NCBI GenBank assembly: GCA_910577915.1
Contig: CAJTOM010000017.1
Coordinates: 1 to 36,544 of the forward strand
DNA: 36,544 nucleotides
DNA from: an uncultured Oscillospiraceae bacterium
GTDB lineage: Bacteria; Bacillota; Clostridia; Oscillospirales; Oscillospiraceae
Reading direction: 5' to 3'
Under the pieces are notes generated by a model, which worked only from the letters and a program-made list of their open reading frames with translations, was not told where the DNA came from and did not search any database. Positions 23,906 through 30,255 of the stretch are shown here, piece after piece (within the stretch, counting starts at the first letter, position 1; every line of letters begins with the position of its first letter). The translations under genes and the position numbers were made by a program.

Positions 23906-24712
23906 ATGATTATTATTGGAGAGAAAATCAACGGCGCGATACCCTCCTCCGCCGGGGCCATCGAGGCGCGGGACGCGGCGTTCATCCGGGACCTCGCCGT
24001 CCGGCAGACGGAGGCCGGGGCGGACTATCTGGACGTCTGCGCCGGGGGCGACCCTGAGAAGGAGCTGGACGCCCTCTGCTGGCTGGTGGACACCGTCCAG
24101 GCCGCCGTGGACACCCCTCTTTGCATCGACAGCCCCAATCCGGAGATTCTCCGGGAGGTCATGCCCAGGGTCAAGCGGCCGGGGATCATCAACTCCGTCT
24201 CCGGCGAAGGGCGCAAGTGTGAGATCCTCTACCCTCTCATCAAGGGCACCGACTGGCAGGTGGTGGGTCTGACCTGCGACGACGGCGGCATCCCTTACGA
24301 CGCGGAGAGCAAGGTCCGCATTGCGGACATGCTCATTGAAAAGGCGGCAGGCTGCGGCATCGCCCCCGGCCGCATCTACATTGATCCCCTGGTTATGGCC
24401 TTGAGCGCGGTCAACGACTCCCTGCTGGTCTTCGCCGACGCCGTGCGGCAGATCAAGGCCAAATATCCGGAGGTCAAGACCACCTCCGGCCTGTCCAACA
24501 TCTCCTTTGGGATGCCCTACCGCAAGGCCATCAACCTGAACTTCCTGACCCTGGCCATGCAGGCCGGGATGGACTCCGCCATCATCGACCCCACCAACCG
24601 GGACACCTACACCACCATTCTGGCCGCCGAGGCCCTGCTGGGGCGGGACAAGTACTGCCGTAAGTACACCACCGCCTACCGCAAGGGGCGCATCGGGCCG
24701 GTGAAGCAGTAA
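23906..24712 (+). CDS. Methyltetrahydrofolate:corrinoid methyltransferase (MT-II)
   Basis: A 268-residue pterin-binding TIM-barrel protein (AcsE/MtgA/MtvA family). It moves the methyl group from a methyl-corrinoid protein to tetrahydrofolate, feeding the Wood-Ljungdahl or one-carbon pool. Motifs: IIIGEKINGAIPS at the N-terminus, GADYLDVCAGGD (usual DVNAG), the CIDSPNPE strand, NSVSGEG, IYIDPLV, and GLSNISFGMP with the Asn that contacts pterin N5. Length matches family size. ATG 23906 has AAAGGAG upstream. It ends before a strong terminator. With the UroD-like MT-I, corrinoid proteins and activator it completes a four-component demethylase. Confidence 0.92.
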   Translation: MIIIGEKINGAIPSSAGAIEARDAAFIRDLAVRQTEAGADYLDVCAGGDPEKELDALCWLVDTVQAAVDTPLCIDSPNPEILREVMPRVKRPGIINSVSGEGRKCEILYPLIKGTDWQVVGLTCDDGGIPYDAESKVRIADMLIEKAAGCGIAPGRIYIDPLVMALSAVNDSLLVFADAVRQIKAKYPEVKTTSGLSNISFGMPYRKAINLNFLTLAMQAGMDSAIIDPTNRDTYTTILAAEALLGRDKYCRKYTTAYRKGRIGPVKQ

Positions 24713-24726
24713 TCCCCCGGACGGAC

Positions 24727-24776
24727 AAAAAAGGAGCTTCGCGCATGCCAAAGCAGATGCGTGAAGCTCCTTTTTT
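24727..24776. terminator. Bidirectional terminator after the MT-II gene
   Basis: A-run, GGAGCTTC plus GCGCAT, a GCCAAAGCAG loop, then ATGCGT and GAAGCTCC, then TTTTTT. A stem with U-runs on both strands separates the convergent MT-II and YpsA-like genes. Confidence 0.9.
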
Positions 24777-24803
24777 CGGTTTTGCGGGCGCTTCCCCCGC
24801 CGG

Positions 24804-25334
24804 TCAGGGGGCATCCGGGCGGATGTCCACAAAGGGCACTCCCTGCCGGAGGGCGTACTCCAGAGTCCGGCGGGTGCCGCCGCCGGCGCCGTCGTAGACG
24901 GCGATGACCAGGGCGCTGTGGTCCACCATATACCGGTTCCGGCGCAGCATGCAGCCGGGGGTGTAGTGGTCCTGGACCATGGTCTCCAGGTCACAGGCCT
25001 CCAGAAGGCGGCGCCAGCGGGCGCGGTCCTCCTCCGGCCAGCCGTCGGCCTGGGTGGGGCAGGGCACCGCCGCCTCCAGCGACACGTCCCCCCGCGCCTC
25101 CCGCAGCGCCAGCACCGCCTCGGCAAAATAGAGGTCGCACCCCCGGGCCATGCCGCAGATAAAGTGGCGCATGCCCTCGCCGTAGGCCGCCTCCACCGCG
25201 TCCCGCAGCTTCTCCTTCAGCGCGGCGCACCGGGGGTCCGTCTCGTCGCTTCCCCAGGGCAGCTTCTCCGGCCGGTGGCCGGTAAAGCAGCAGGTGCACG
25301 GTCTCCCTCTCATGGCTGTCGCCCCCTCTCCCAT
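24804..25334 (-). CDS. DUF1273/YpsA-like SLOG-fold protein
   Basis: A 176-residue protein beginning CCFTGHRPEKLPWG, the signature of the DUF1273/YpsA family, a Rossmann-like SLOG fold predicted to bind a nucleotide or nucleotide-derived ligand. Further motifs are HFICGMARGCDLYFAEAVL, RRNRYMVDHSALVIAVYDG and GGTRRTLEYA. In B. subtilis YpsA is tied to cell division and stress; function here is unknown. The start is ambiguous: ATG 25334 with GGAGG four bases upstream, or ATG 25313 directly before the conserved region. It has its own promoter. Confidence 0.87.
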   Translation of the reverse strand: MGEGATAMRGRPCTCCFTGHRPEKLPWGSDETDPRCAALKEKLRDAVEAAYGEGMRHFICGMARGCDLYFAEAVLALREARGDVSLEAAVPCPTQADGWPEEDRARWRRLLEACDLETMVQDHYTPGCMLRRNRYMVDHSALVIAVYDGAGGGTRRTLEYALRQGVPFVDIRPDAP

Positions 25335-25345
25335 TTCTCCTCCCT

Positions 25346-25374
25346 ATTATAGAACAAAATTTCTGATTTGTAAA
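25346..25374 (-). promoter_or_regulatory. Promoter of the YpsA-like gene
   Basis: Leftward TTTACA (25369-25374), 17-bp spacer, TATAAT (25346-25351), only 11 nt before the start codon; the leader would be very short. Confidence 0.78.
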
Positions 25375-25386
25375 GCAAAAAAATAC

Positions 25387-25414
25387 TTGCTTTTTTTCTC
25401 CGGGCGCGTATAAT
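25387..25414 (+). promoter_or_regulatory. Promoter of the FMN riboswitch-ribU unit
   Basis: TTGCTT (25387-25392), 16-bp spacer, TATAAT (25409-25414), placing the start just before the riboswitch. Confidence 0.75.
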
Positions 25415-25437
25415 AGAGAGCGACAACCGAATCACTC

Positions 25438-25563
25438 ATCTTCAGGGCGGGGTGTAAGTCCCCACCGGCGGTGAGCATCCCACGGGGTGTAAGTCCGCGA
25501 CCGCGCAAGCGTTGAACCGGTGCGAATCCGGTACCGACAGTGACAGTCTGGATGGAAGAAGAT
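25438..25563 (+). ncRNA. FMN riboswitch (RFN element)
   Basis: Nearly all conserved RFN blocks are present in order: ATCTTCAGGGCGGGGTG, CCCCACCGGCGGT, GAACCGGTGCGAATCCGGT, CCGACAGT and AGTCTGGATGGAAGAAGAT. The first and last blocks pair as P1. FMN binding would lower expression of the downstream riboflavin transporter gene. Confidence 0.96.
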
Positions 25564-25602
25564 GGTCGTATTTGACGCGCTTTGCTGCGCTTCTTTGCGG
25601 CG

Positions 25603-25637
25603 ATACTCCGAAGATGAAGCGTCTTCGGGTATTTCTG
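25603..25637 (+). terminator. Possible expression-platform hairpin of the FMN riboswitch
   Basis: ATAC plus CCGAAGA (25603-25614, one bulged T) pairs with TCTTCGG plus GTAT (25622-25632) and is followed by TTCTGT. This may be the terminator formed in the ligand-bound state, although the U-run is poor. It lies 19 nt before the ribU ATG, so it could instead act on translation. Confidence 0.4.
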
Positions 25638-25655
25638 TAAAGGAGTGTATTTTTT

Positions 25656-26315
25656 ATGTCTACCGCAACGTCCACCGTCGCCGCCCAGAGGTCCCGGACC
25701 CACAGGATCGCCGTCACCGCCATGCTCTCGGCGGCGGCCACCGTCCTGATGTTCCTGGAGTTCCCCATCCCCTTTCTGATCCCCTCCTTCGTGGAGCTGG
25801 ACTTCTCCGAGCTGCCCGCCCTGCTGGCGGCCTTCAGCTTGGGACCGGTCAGCGGCGTCGTCGTATGTCTGGTGAAAAACGTGATCAAGGGCCTTCTTTT
25901 TTCCGGCACCGGCGGGGTAGGGGAGATGTGCAACTTCCTGCTGGGCATCTGCTTCATCATCCCGGCGGGGCTCATCTACCGCTACAAGAGGACCCGCTCC
26001 GGCGCGCTTATGGGCGCGCTGGCGGGGGCGGTCATCATGGCGGTGTGCAGTATTCCGGTGAACTACTTCATCTCCTACCCGGTCTACACCAAGTTCCTGC
26101 CGATGGACGTGATCATCAGCATGTACCAGGAGATCATCCAGTCCTTCAACGGACTGCTCTCCCGGGCGGGTGCGCCCTTTGCCCTGCCCGCCGTCAACGG
26201 GCTGCTGGGCTGCCTGATCGCCTTCAACGCCCCCTTTACCCTGCTCAAGGGCCTGCTGGATATGGGACTGTGCTTTTTGATCTATAAGCCCCTGTCCCCG
26301 CTGCTGCACCGGTAG
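25656..26315 (+). CDS. ribU: Riboflavin ECF transporter substrate-binding subunit
   Basis: A 219-residue membrane protein with about six hydrophobic segments, the S component of an energy-coupling-factor transporter. Family marks: ALSAAATVLMF-like first helix, the FLIPSFVELDFSELPALLAAF segment (typical of RibU), GPVSGVVVCLVKNVIKGL, and a late NAPFTLLKGLLD helix. Control by an FMN riboswitch independently supports riboflavin as substrate. The shared EcfA/A'/T energising module is not in this window. AAAGGAG precedes ATG 25656. Confidence 0.94.
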   Translation: MSTATSTVAAQRSRTHRIAVTAMLSAAATVLMFLEFPIPFLIPSFVELDFSELPALLAAFSLGPVSGVVVCLVKNVIKGLLFSGTGGVGEMCNFLLGICFIIPAGLIYRYKRTRSGALMGALAGAVIMAVCSIPVNYFISYPVYTKFLPMDVIISMYQEIIQSFNGLLSRAGAPFALPAVNGLLGCLIAFNAPFTLLKGLLDMGLCFLIYKPLSPLLHR

Positions 26316-26348
26316 GCGGGCCCTCTGTCAGAATTTGGAGGAAGCGGC

Positions 26349-26972
26349 ATGTCCAATTACGAGACCGCGAAGAAAAGCGGCGCGGAACGCTTTTTGACCT
26401 ATGAAACGCAGAAAATCATTGACCGGCTCGGTCTGCGCTCCGACGGAGACTATCTCTACATGGACTTTGTATCGCGGGCCTGCCGCATTCAGCTCTCCAC
26501 CGGCCTCTGCCAGCACGCGTCCAGAGAAGGCGGCTTTGAAGAGGCGGGATTCAACGAATCCATGACGCTCTACGACCTGCTCTGTCACACGGAGGAGCCC
26601 ATCCGGCTGTCGGGGGAATTTGTCCCCATGGAGAGCCTCTCCACCGTGCAAAACGCCCGTTCTTACGCCGGCGAAGGTTCCTTCCGCCAGCTTGAGCAGG
26701 CGCTGGACGGCAGGGAAGCGGCGCTGGCCGCCGCCTGCGAGGCGCTGGGCGGCGTGCGGCAGGGGAGGGGCGACGTATCCTACCGTATCCCTGTTTTTGG
26801 GGATGTGAGCCTGCTGATCAGCTTTTGGCGCTCCGACGAGGACTTTCCCGCCAGCCTGCGGATATATTGTGACAGGGATCTGACGCGGTACATCTACTAT
26901 GAGACCATCTGGTATCTCACCGGCTATGTGACAGAGCAAATCCGGCGGCAGATGACAGAGGGAGCGACGTAG
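26349..26972 (+). CDS. DUF3786 domain protein
   Basis: A 207-residue soluble protein resembling DUF3786, a family of unknown function common in anaerobes, sometimes fused or adjacent to corrinoid or Fe-S proteins. Visible: YLYMDFVSRACRIQ, then LYDLLCHTEEPIRLSGEFVPMESL, and near the end VSLLISFWRSDEDFPASLRIYCDRDLTRYIYYETIWYL. No signal peptide or membrane segment. GGAGGAAGC precedes the ATG. It follows ribU by 33 nt and may share its transcript, so FMN could affect it too. It ends at a strong hairpin just before dinB. Confidence 0.8.
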   Translation: MSNYETAKKSGAERFLTYETQKIIDRLGLRSDGDYLYMDFVSRACRIQLSTGLCQHASREGGFEEAGFNESMTLYDLLCHTEEPIRLSGEFVPMESLSTVQNARSYAGEGSFRQLEQALDGREAALAAACEALGGVRQGRGDVSYRIPVFGDVSLLISFWRSDEDFPASLRIYCDRDLTRYIYYETIWYLTGYVTEQIRRQMTEGAT

Positions 26973-26999
26973 GCAATTGTTTTGTCTTTTCAAACGAAC

Positions 27000-27041
27000 A
27001 AAAGTGTGGTATGCTGTGAGAACAGCATACCACACTTTTTT
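27000..27041 (+). terminator. Terminator immediately upstream of dinB
   Basis: An 18-bp perfect stem (27000-27017 with 27022-27039), GAGA loop, and a TTTTTT run. It ends 14 nt before the dinB ATG, overlapping where a dinB promoter would have to lie. Confidence 0.88.
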
Positions 27042-27055
27042 GAGCGGAGGGGACT

Positions 27056-28276
27056 ATGGAACGGGTCATCCTGCACTGCGATCTCAACAGCTTTTACGCC
27101 TCGGTGGAGCTTCTCTCCCACCCGGAGCTGCGGGAGCGGCCGGTGGCGGTCTGCGGCGACCCCGCCAGCCGCAAGGGCATCATCCTGGCTAAAAACGAGC
27201 CGGCCAAGCGCTGCGGCGTGAAGACGGCGGAGACCATCTGGCAGGCGAGGCAGAAGTGCCCGGATCTGGTTCTCCTGCCGCCCCACCGCCAGCGCTACCA
27301 GGAGTTCTCCCGGCTCGTCAACCAGATCTATGGCCAGTACACCGACCTGGTGGAGCCCTTCGGCATCGACGAGAGCTGGCTGGACATCACCGGGAGCATG
27401 CACCTGTTCGGCGGGGACGGCGCCGCCATCGCTGACGGCATCCGCGCCAGAGTCCGGCAGGAGCTGGGGCTGACGCTGTCGGTGGGGGTCAGCTTCAACA
27501 AGGTGTTCGCCAAGCTAGGCAGCGACTACAAGAAGCCCGACGCCACCACCCTCATCTCCCCGGAGGGATGGCGGGAGATCGTCTGGCCCCTGCCGGCCGG
27601 CAGTCTGCTTTACGCAGGCCCCGCCGCCCAGCGGGCTCTGAAGCAGTACGGCGTGTTCACTATCGGGCAGCTGGCCGCGATGGATCCCGCTCTGCCGGAG
27701 CATCTGCTGGGAAAGCTGGGCCGCCAGCTGTGGAATTTCGCCAACGGTCTGGACGCCTCCCCCGTCCGCCCCCAGCACCAGCGGGAGCCGGTAAAGAGCG
27801 TGGGCAACAGCTGCACCTTCCGGGAGAACCTTACCACCCGGGAGCAGGTCCGCCAGGGCGTCGCCCTGCTGTGCGACAGCGTGGCCGGGCGGCTGCGGCA
27901 GCAGGGGCTCTACTGCGGCGCGGTGCAGGTGGGGCTGAAGGATCCCCAGTTTCGCAGCCTCTCCCGGCAGAAGCACCTGCCCCACAGCACCCATTTGATG
28001 CGGGAGCTGCTGGACGCGGCCATGGAGCTGGTGGACCGGGTGTGGCGTCCCCCCTCTCCCGTCCGGCTCCTCAACATCACCGCCCTGGCGTTGACGGACC
28101 AGTGGGAGACCTACGAGCAGGAGAACCTGTTCGCCCCGCCGGTCCTGGACGCCCGGCAGGAGCGGCTGGAGAGCGCAGTGGACGCCATCCGCCGGCGGTA
28201 CGGCGCTGATGCCATCTCCTTCGGAAAGGGGGCCGGCCGGGGCGGGGAGGTGCAGGAGGAGTCTCAGGAGCCGTAG
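27056..28276 (+). CDS. dinB: DNA polymerase IV (Y-family)
   Basis: A 406-residue translesion polymerase. Motifs: metal ligand D9 and steric-gate region in HCDLNSFYASVE, the second metal site in FGIDESWLDIT (D105, E106; the usual form is IDEAYLD), and SVGVSFNKVFAKLGSDYKKP. A little-finger domain follows. The C-terminal QENLF (in YEQENLFAP) resembles a QxxLF-type beta-clamp binding motif. GGAGGGGAC precedes ATG 27056. The spacing after the upstream terminator is only 14 nt, so its promoter must overlap or lie within that hairpin, or transcription depends on readthrough. It is convergent with a sigK fragment: the two stop codons are separated by one base. Confidence 0.94.
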   Translation: MERVILHCDLNSFYASVELLSHPELRERPVAVCGDPASRKGIILAKNEPAKRCGVKTAETIWQARQKCPDLVLLPPHRQRYQEFSRLVNQIYGQYTDLVEPFGIDESWLDITGSMHLFGGDGAAIADGIRARVRQELGLTLSVGVSFNKVFAKLGSDYKKPDATTLISPEGWREIVWPLPAGSLLYAGPAAQRALKQYGVFTIGQLAAMDPALPEHLLGKLGRQLWNFANGLDASPVRPQHQREPVKSVGNSCTFRENLTTREQVRQGVALLCDSVAGRLRQQGLYCGAVQVGLKDPQFRSLSRQKHLPHSTHLMRELLDAAMELVDRVWRPPSPVRLLNITALALTDQWETYEQENLFAPPVLDARQERLESAVDAIRRRYGADAISFGKGAGRGGEVQEESQEP

Positions 28277-28277
28277 G

Positions 28278-28346
28278 CTACAGTTCACCGCCCAGGGCCT
28301 CCTCCAGCTTGCCGAGAGCGCGTTTTTCGATGCGGGATACATAGCG
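28278..28346 (-). pseudogene. sigK: C-terminal fragment of sporulation sigma factor sigma-K (split gene)
   Basis: Read leftward, 23 codons encode RYVSRIEKRALGKL... and end GGEL-stop. YVSRIEKRAL is the distal region 4.2 of sigma-K (GISRSYVSRIEKRAL in B. subtilis and clostridia); sigma-E, -F and -G differ at these positions. Upstream of the Arg codon the frame loses all similarity to a sigma factor and runs into the end of a serine recombinase gene. In B. subtilis and Clostridioides difficile sigK is likewise divided by the skin element, with the 3' part left as a short remnant (spoIIIC in Bacillus). The rest of sigK is not in the window and should lie to the right on the same strand. Confidence 0.8.
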
Positions 28347-28390
28347 CCCTGGGTATTGTAAACGATGCGATTCATGATTTTGCGTCGATT

Positions 28391-29965
28391 TTATGAGGTT
28401 TCAAGCTGTTTGAATCGGAATTTGATGATGATTTGTTTGTCTGCTGTCAGCTCCACCCGTTCAATCAGGCTGACCAGCAGTTCCCGGTTGGCAGAGGTGG
28501 TTTCCAGGAACCGCTCCACCAGTTTTTTTGCCAGATTGGCCTGCTCCGCCGGAGAGAAGTCCGGGCGATTCAGCTGGCCGAGGCGCTGCTCCAAGGCGGT
28601 GCGGTCGGCCTTGACCTTGGCGTAGATGCGCTGGAAGTCGGCCTCATCCAAGATACCGCCCAGCTTATCCACGTAGACTTTGTCCAGATGGGCCGTCAAG
28701 CTATCGATTTTGGCCTTCAGCGATGCAATCTCCTTCTCATTGTCTGCCTCAGCGATGGCTTTGGCTACCGCTCTCTGTGCCTGGGGAAGAAGCCGGTCCG
28801 CTTGCAGATAGGCGTCGCAGACCTCCTGTACCTTTTCTACCACTGCCTGAGTGACGGTCTCTTCTTTGATGGTGTGGCTGGTGCAGACACCCACTTTGGT
28901 AAACCGCTGATAGGTCCGGCAGACAAAGTACAGCTTATCCTCCCCCGCCGCATTCTTGCGGTTGAGCACCGCCAGCGGGTAGCCGCACTCGTGGCAGAAA
29001 ATCAGCCCCTTGAGTAAAAAGTCATAGGTCCGGCTCCGGGTGTGCTTCCGGCTGTCCACCAGTGCCCGCACTTTGCCGAAGATCTCCCGGTCGATGATAG
29101 GCTCGTGGGTGTCCTCCACCACCACCCAGTCCCGGCGGTCCTGCTTGATGCACTTTTTAGATTTGTAGTTGATCTTTCGGGTGCGCCCCTGCACCATACT
29201 CCCAATATAGGTCTCATTTTGCAACATGTCGGAGATGCGTTCGCTGCTCCACAGGCCAGTGTAGGGGCCGGGGTTGGCAACGGTTAATCCGGCGTAGGTG
29301 GCCGGAGTGGGGACACCTTCCGCGTTGAGCCGGGCGGCAATCTGGCGGCAGCTCACACCCTCCAGGGCCATAGCGAAGATACGCCGCACCATGGGGGCCG
29401 CGTCCTCGTCTATGACAATCCTGTTCTTCTCTGTGGGGTGCATCTTATAGCCGAAGACCGGCTTGCCGCCAATGAACAGGCCCTTGCGCTGCTTGTCGTG
29501 CTTGACACTGGAGATTTTTTTTGAAATGTCTTTAGCGTACATGTCGTTCATGATGGCGCGGAAGGGGGTGATGTCGTTGGCGGTGGAATCCACCCCCGTG
29601 TCGATGCCGTCCAGCAGGGAGATGTAGCGGACCCGGTGCTCCGGGAAGTAACGCTCCATGTAGTGGCCGGTTAGGATATAATCGCGGCCCAGACGGCTCA
29701 GGTCTTTGGTGATAACCATGTTGACCTTCTTGGCCTCAATATCGGCGATCATGCGCTGAAAGTTCGGCCGGTCGAAGTTGGTTCCGCTCCAGCCGTCATC
29801 AATGTAGGTGGCGTAGACGCTAAGGCGATGCTGCTGGACAAATTCGTTAAGTAGGGATTGCTGATTGTTGACGCTCTCAGACGGGCCTTCGTTCTCATCC
29901 TCCTTTGATAATCTGATATATAGTGCCACATGGTAATCCATGGGATTGCTTATCTCTAAATACAT
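28391..29965 (-). CDS. Large serine recombinase (SpoIVCA-like)
   Basis: A 524-residue large serine recombinase. The catalytic N-terminal resolvase domain has the nucleophile S20 in ALYIRLSKED, then VITKDLSRLGRDYILTG and the YISLLDGIDT and DMYAKDISKKI segments. A recombinase domain (PVFGYKMHP, then ARLNAEGVPTP), a zinc ribbon (FCHECGYPL) and a long C-terminal coiled coil follow. It is the closest gene to the broken sigK end (45 nt), the position expected of the enzyme that excises a sigK-intervening element in the mother cell. AGGAGGTACGAT before ATG 29965 fixes the start; the frame is open nine codons further. Confidence 0.92.
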   Translation of the reverse strand: MYLEISNPMDYHVALYIRLSKEDENEGPSESVNNQQSLLNEFVQQHRLSVYATYIDDGWSGTNFDRPNFQRMIADIEAKKVNMVITKDLSRLGRDYILTGHYMERYFPEHRVRYISLLDGIDTGVDSTANDITPFRAIMNDMYAKDISKKISSVKHDKQRKGLFIGGKPVFGYKMHPTEKNRIVIDEDAAPMVRRIFAMALEGVSCRQIAARLNAEGVPTPATYAGLTVANPGPYTGLWSSERISDMLQNETYIGSMVQGRTRKINYKSKKCIKQDRRDWVVVEDTHEPIIDREIFGKVRALVDSRKHTRSRTYDFLLKGLIFCHECGYPLAVLNRKNAAGEDKLYFVCRTYQRFTKVGVCTSHTIKEETVTQAVVEKVQEVCDAYLQADRLLPQAQRAVAKAIAEADNEKEIASLKAKIDSLTAHLDKVYVDKLGGILDEADFQRIYAKVKADRTALEQRLGQLNRPDFSPAEQANLAKKLVERFLETTSANRELLVSLIERVELTADKQIIIKFRFKQLETS

Positions 29966-30004
29966 ATCGTACCTCCTGAGATAAGCGGCCATTCATCGTA
30001 TTTG

Positions 30005-30145
30005 TTATACGGTGGCGCACAGGTATTTTTCAACATTTTGCAGTTCTTTTTTGAGAAATATTTCAAAAGAATCCCGGATAATCTGGGCAATACAGATTTC
30101 TTCCTTGGTATAGCGGCATATTAACATGATTTCCTGTGTCTTCAA
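30005..30145 (-). CDS. 46-residue hypothetical protein upstream of recombinase 1
   Basis: A small ORF with a TTG start at 30145 preceded by AGGAGGTG (strong site, 7-nt spacing). It reads MKTQEIMLICRYTKEEICIA and ends YLCATV. It lies 39 nt upstream of the recombinase gene in the same direction and is probably co-transcribed. Predicted helical, with three Cys, no membrane segment. Unrecognised. Its position recalls small accessory proteins of serine recombinase modules, such as directionality factors; this is only positional. Confidence 0.55.
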   Translation of the reverse strand: MKTQEIMLICRYTKEEICIAQIIRDSFEIFLKKELQNVEKYLCATV

Positions 30146-30211
30146 CGGAACACCTCCTAAATTCAAATTGATAAACTATATGCGGGCGAATGGTTCTGTT
30201 TGCCGGTTTGG

Positions 30212-30248
30212 GCAAAACAAAAGCGATGAGCACACAGCCCATCGCTTT
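30212..30248 (-). terminator. Terminator after serine recombinase 2
   Basis: Leftward AAAGCGATG (30240-30248) pairs with CATCGCTTT (30220-30228), followed by TTTGTTTTG. It separates recombinase 2 from the small-ORF/recombinase 1 unit. Confidence 0.82.
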
Positions 30249-30255
30249 CCTCATA

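Noticed and set aside
22466..25126. An 886-codon open frame on the - strand
   Set aside because: It runs antisense to the transporter, MT-II and terminator region and has low-complexity Gly/His/Asp composition; the + strand genes have clear motifs and ribosome binding sites.
28278..28346. Sigma fragment as part of sigma-E, -F or -G
   Set aside because: Those factors read differently around the conserved SR(I/L)EK; YVSRIEKRAL is the sigma-K form.
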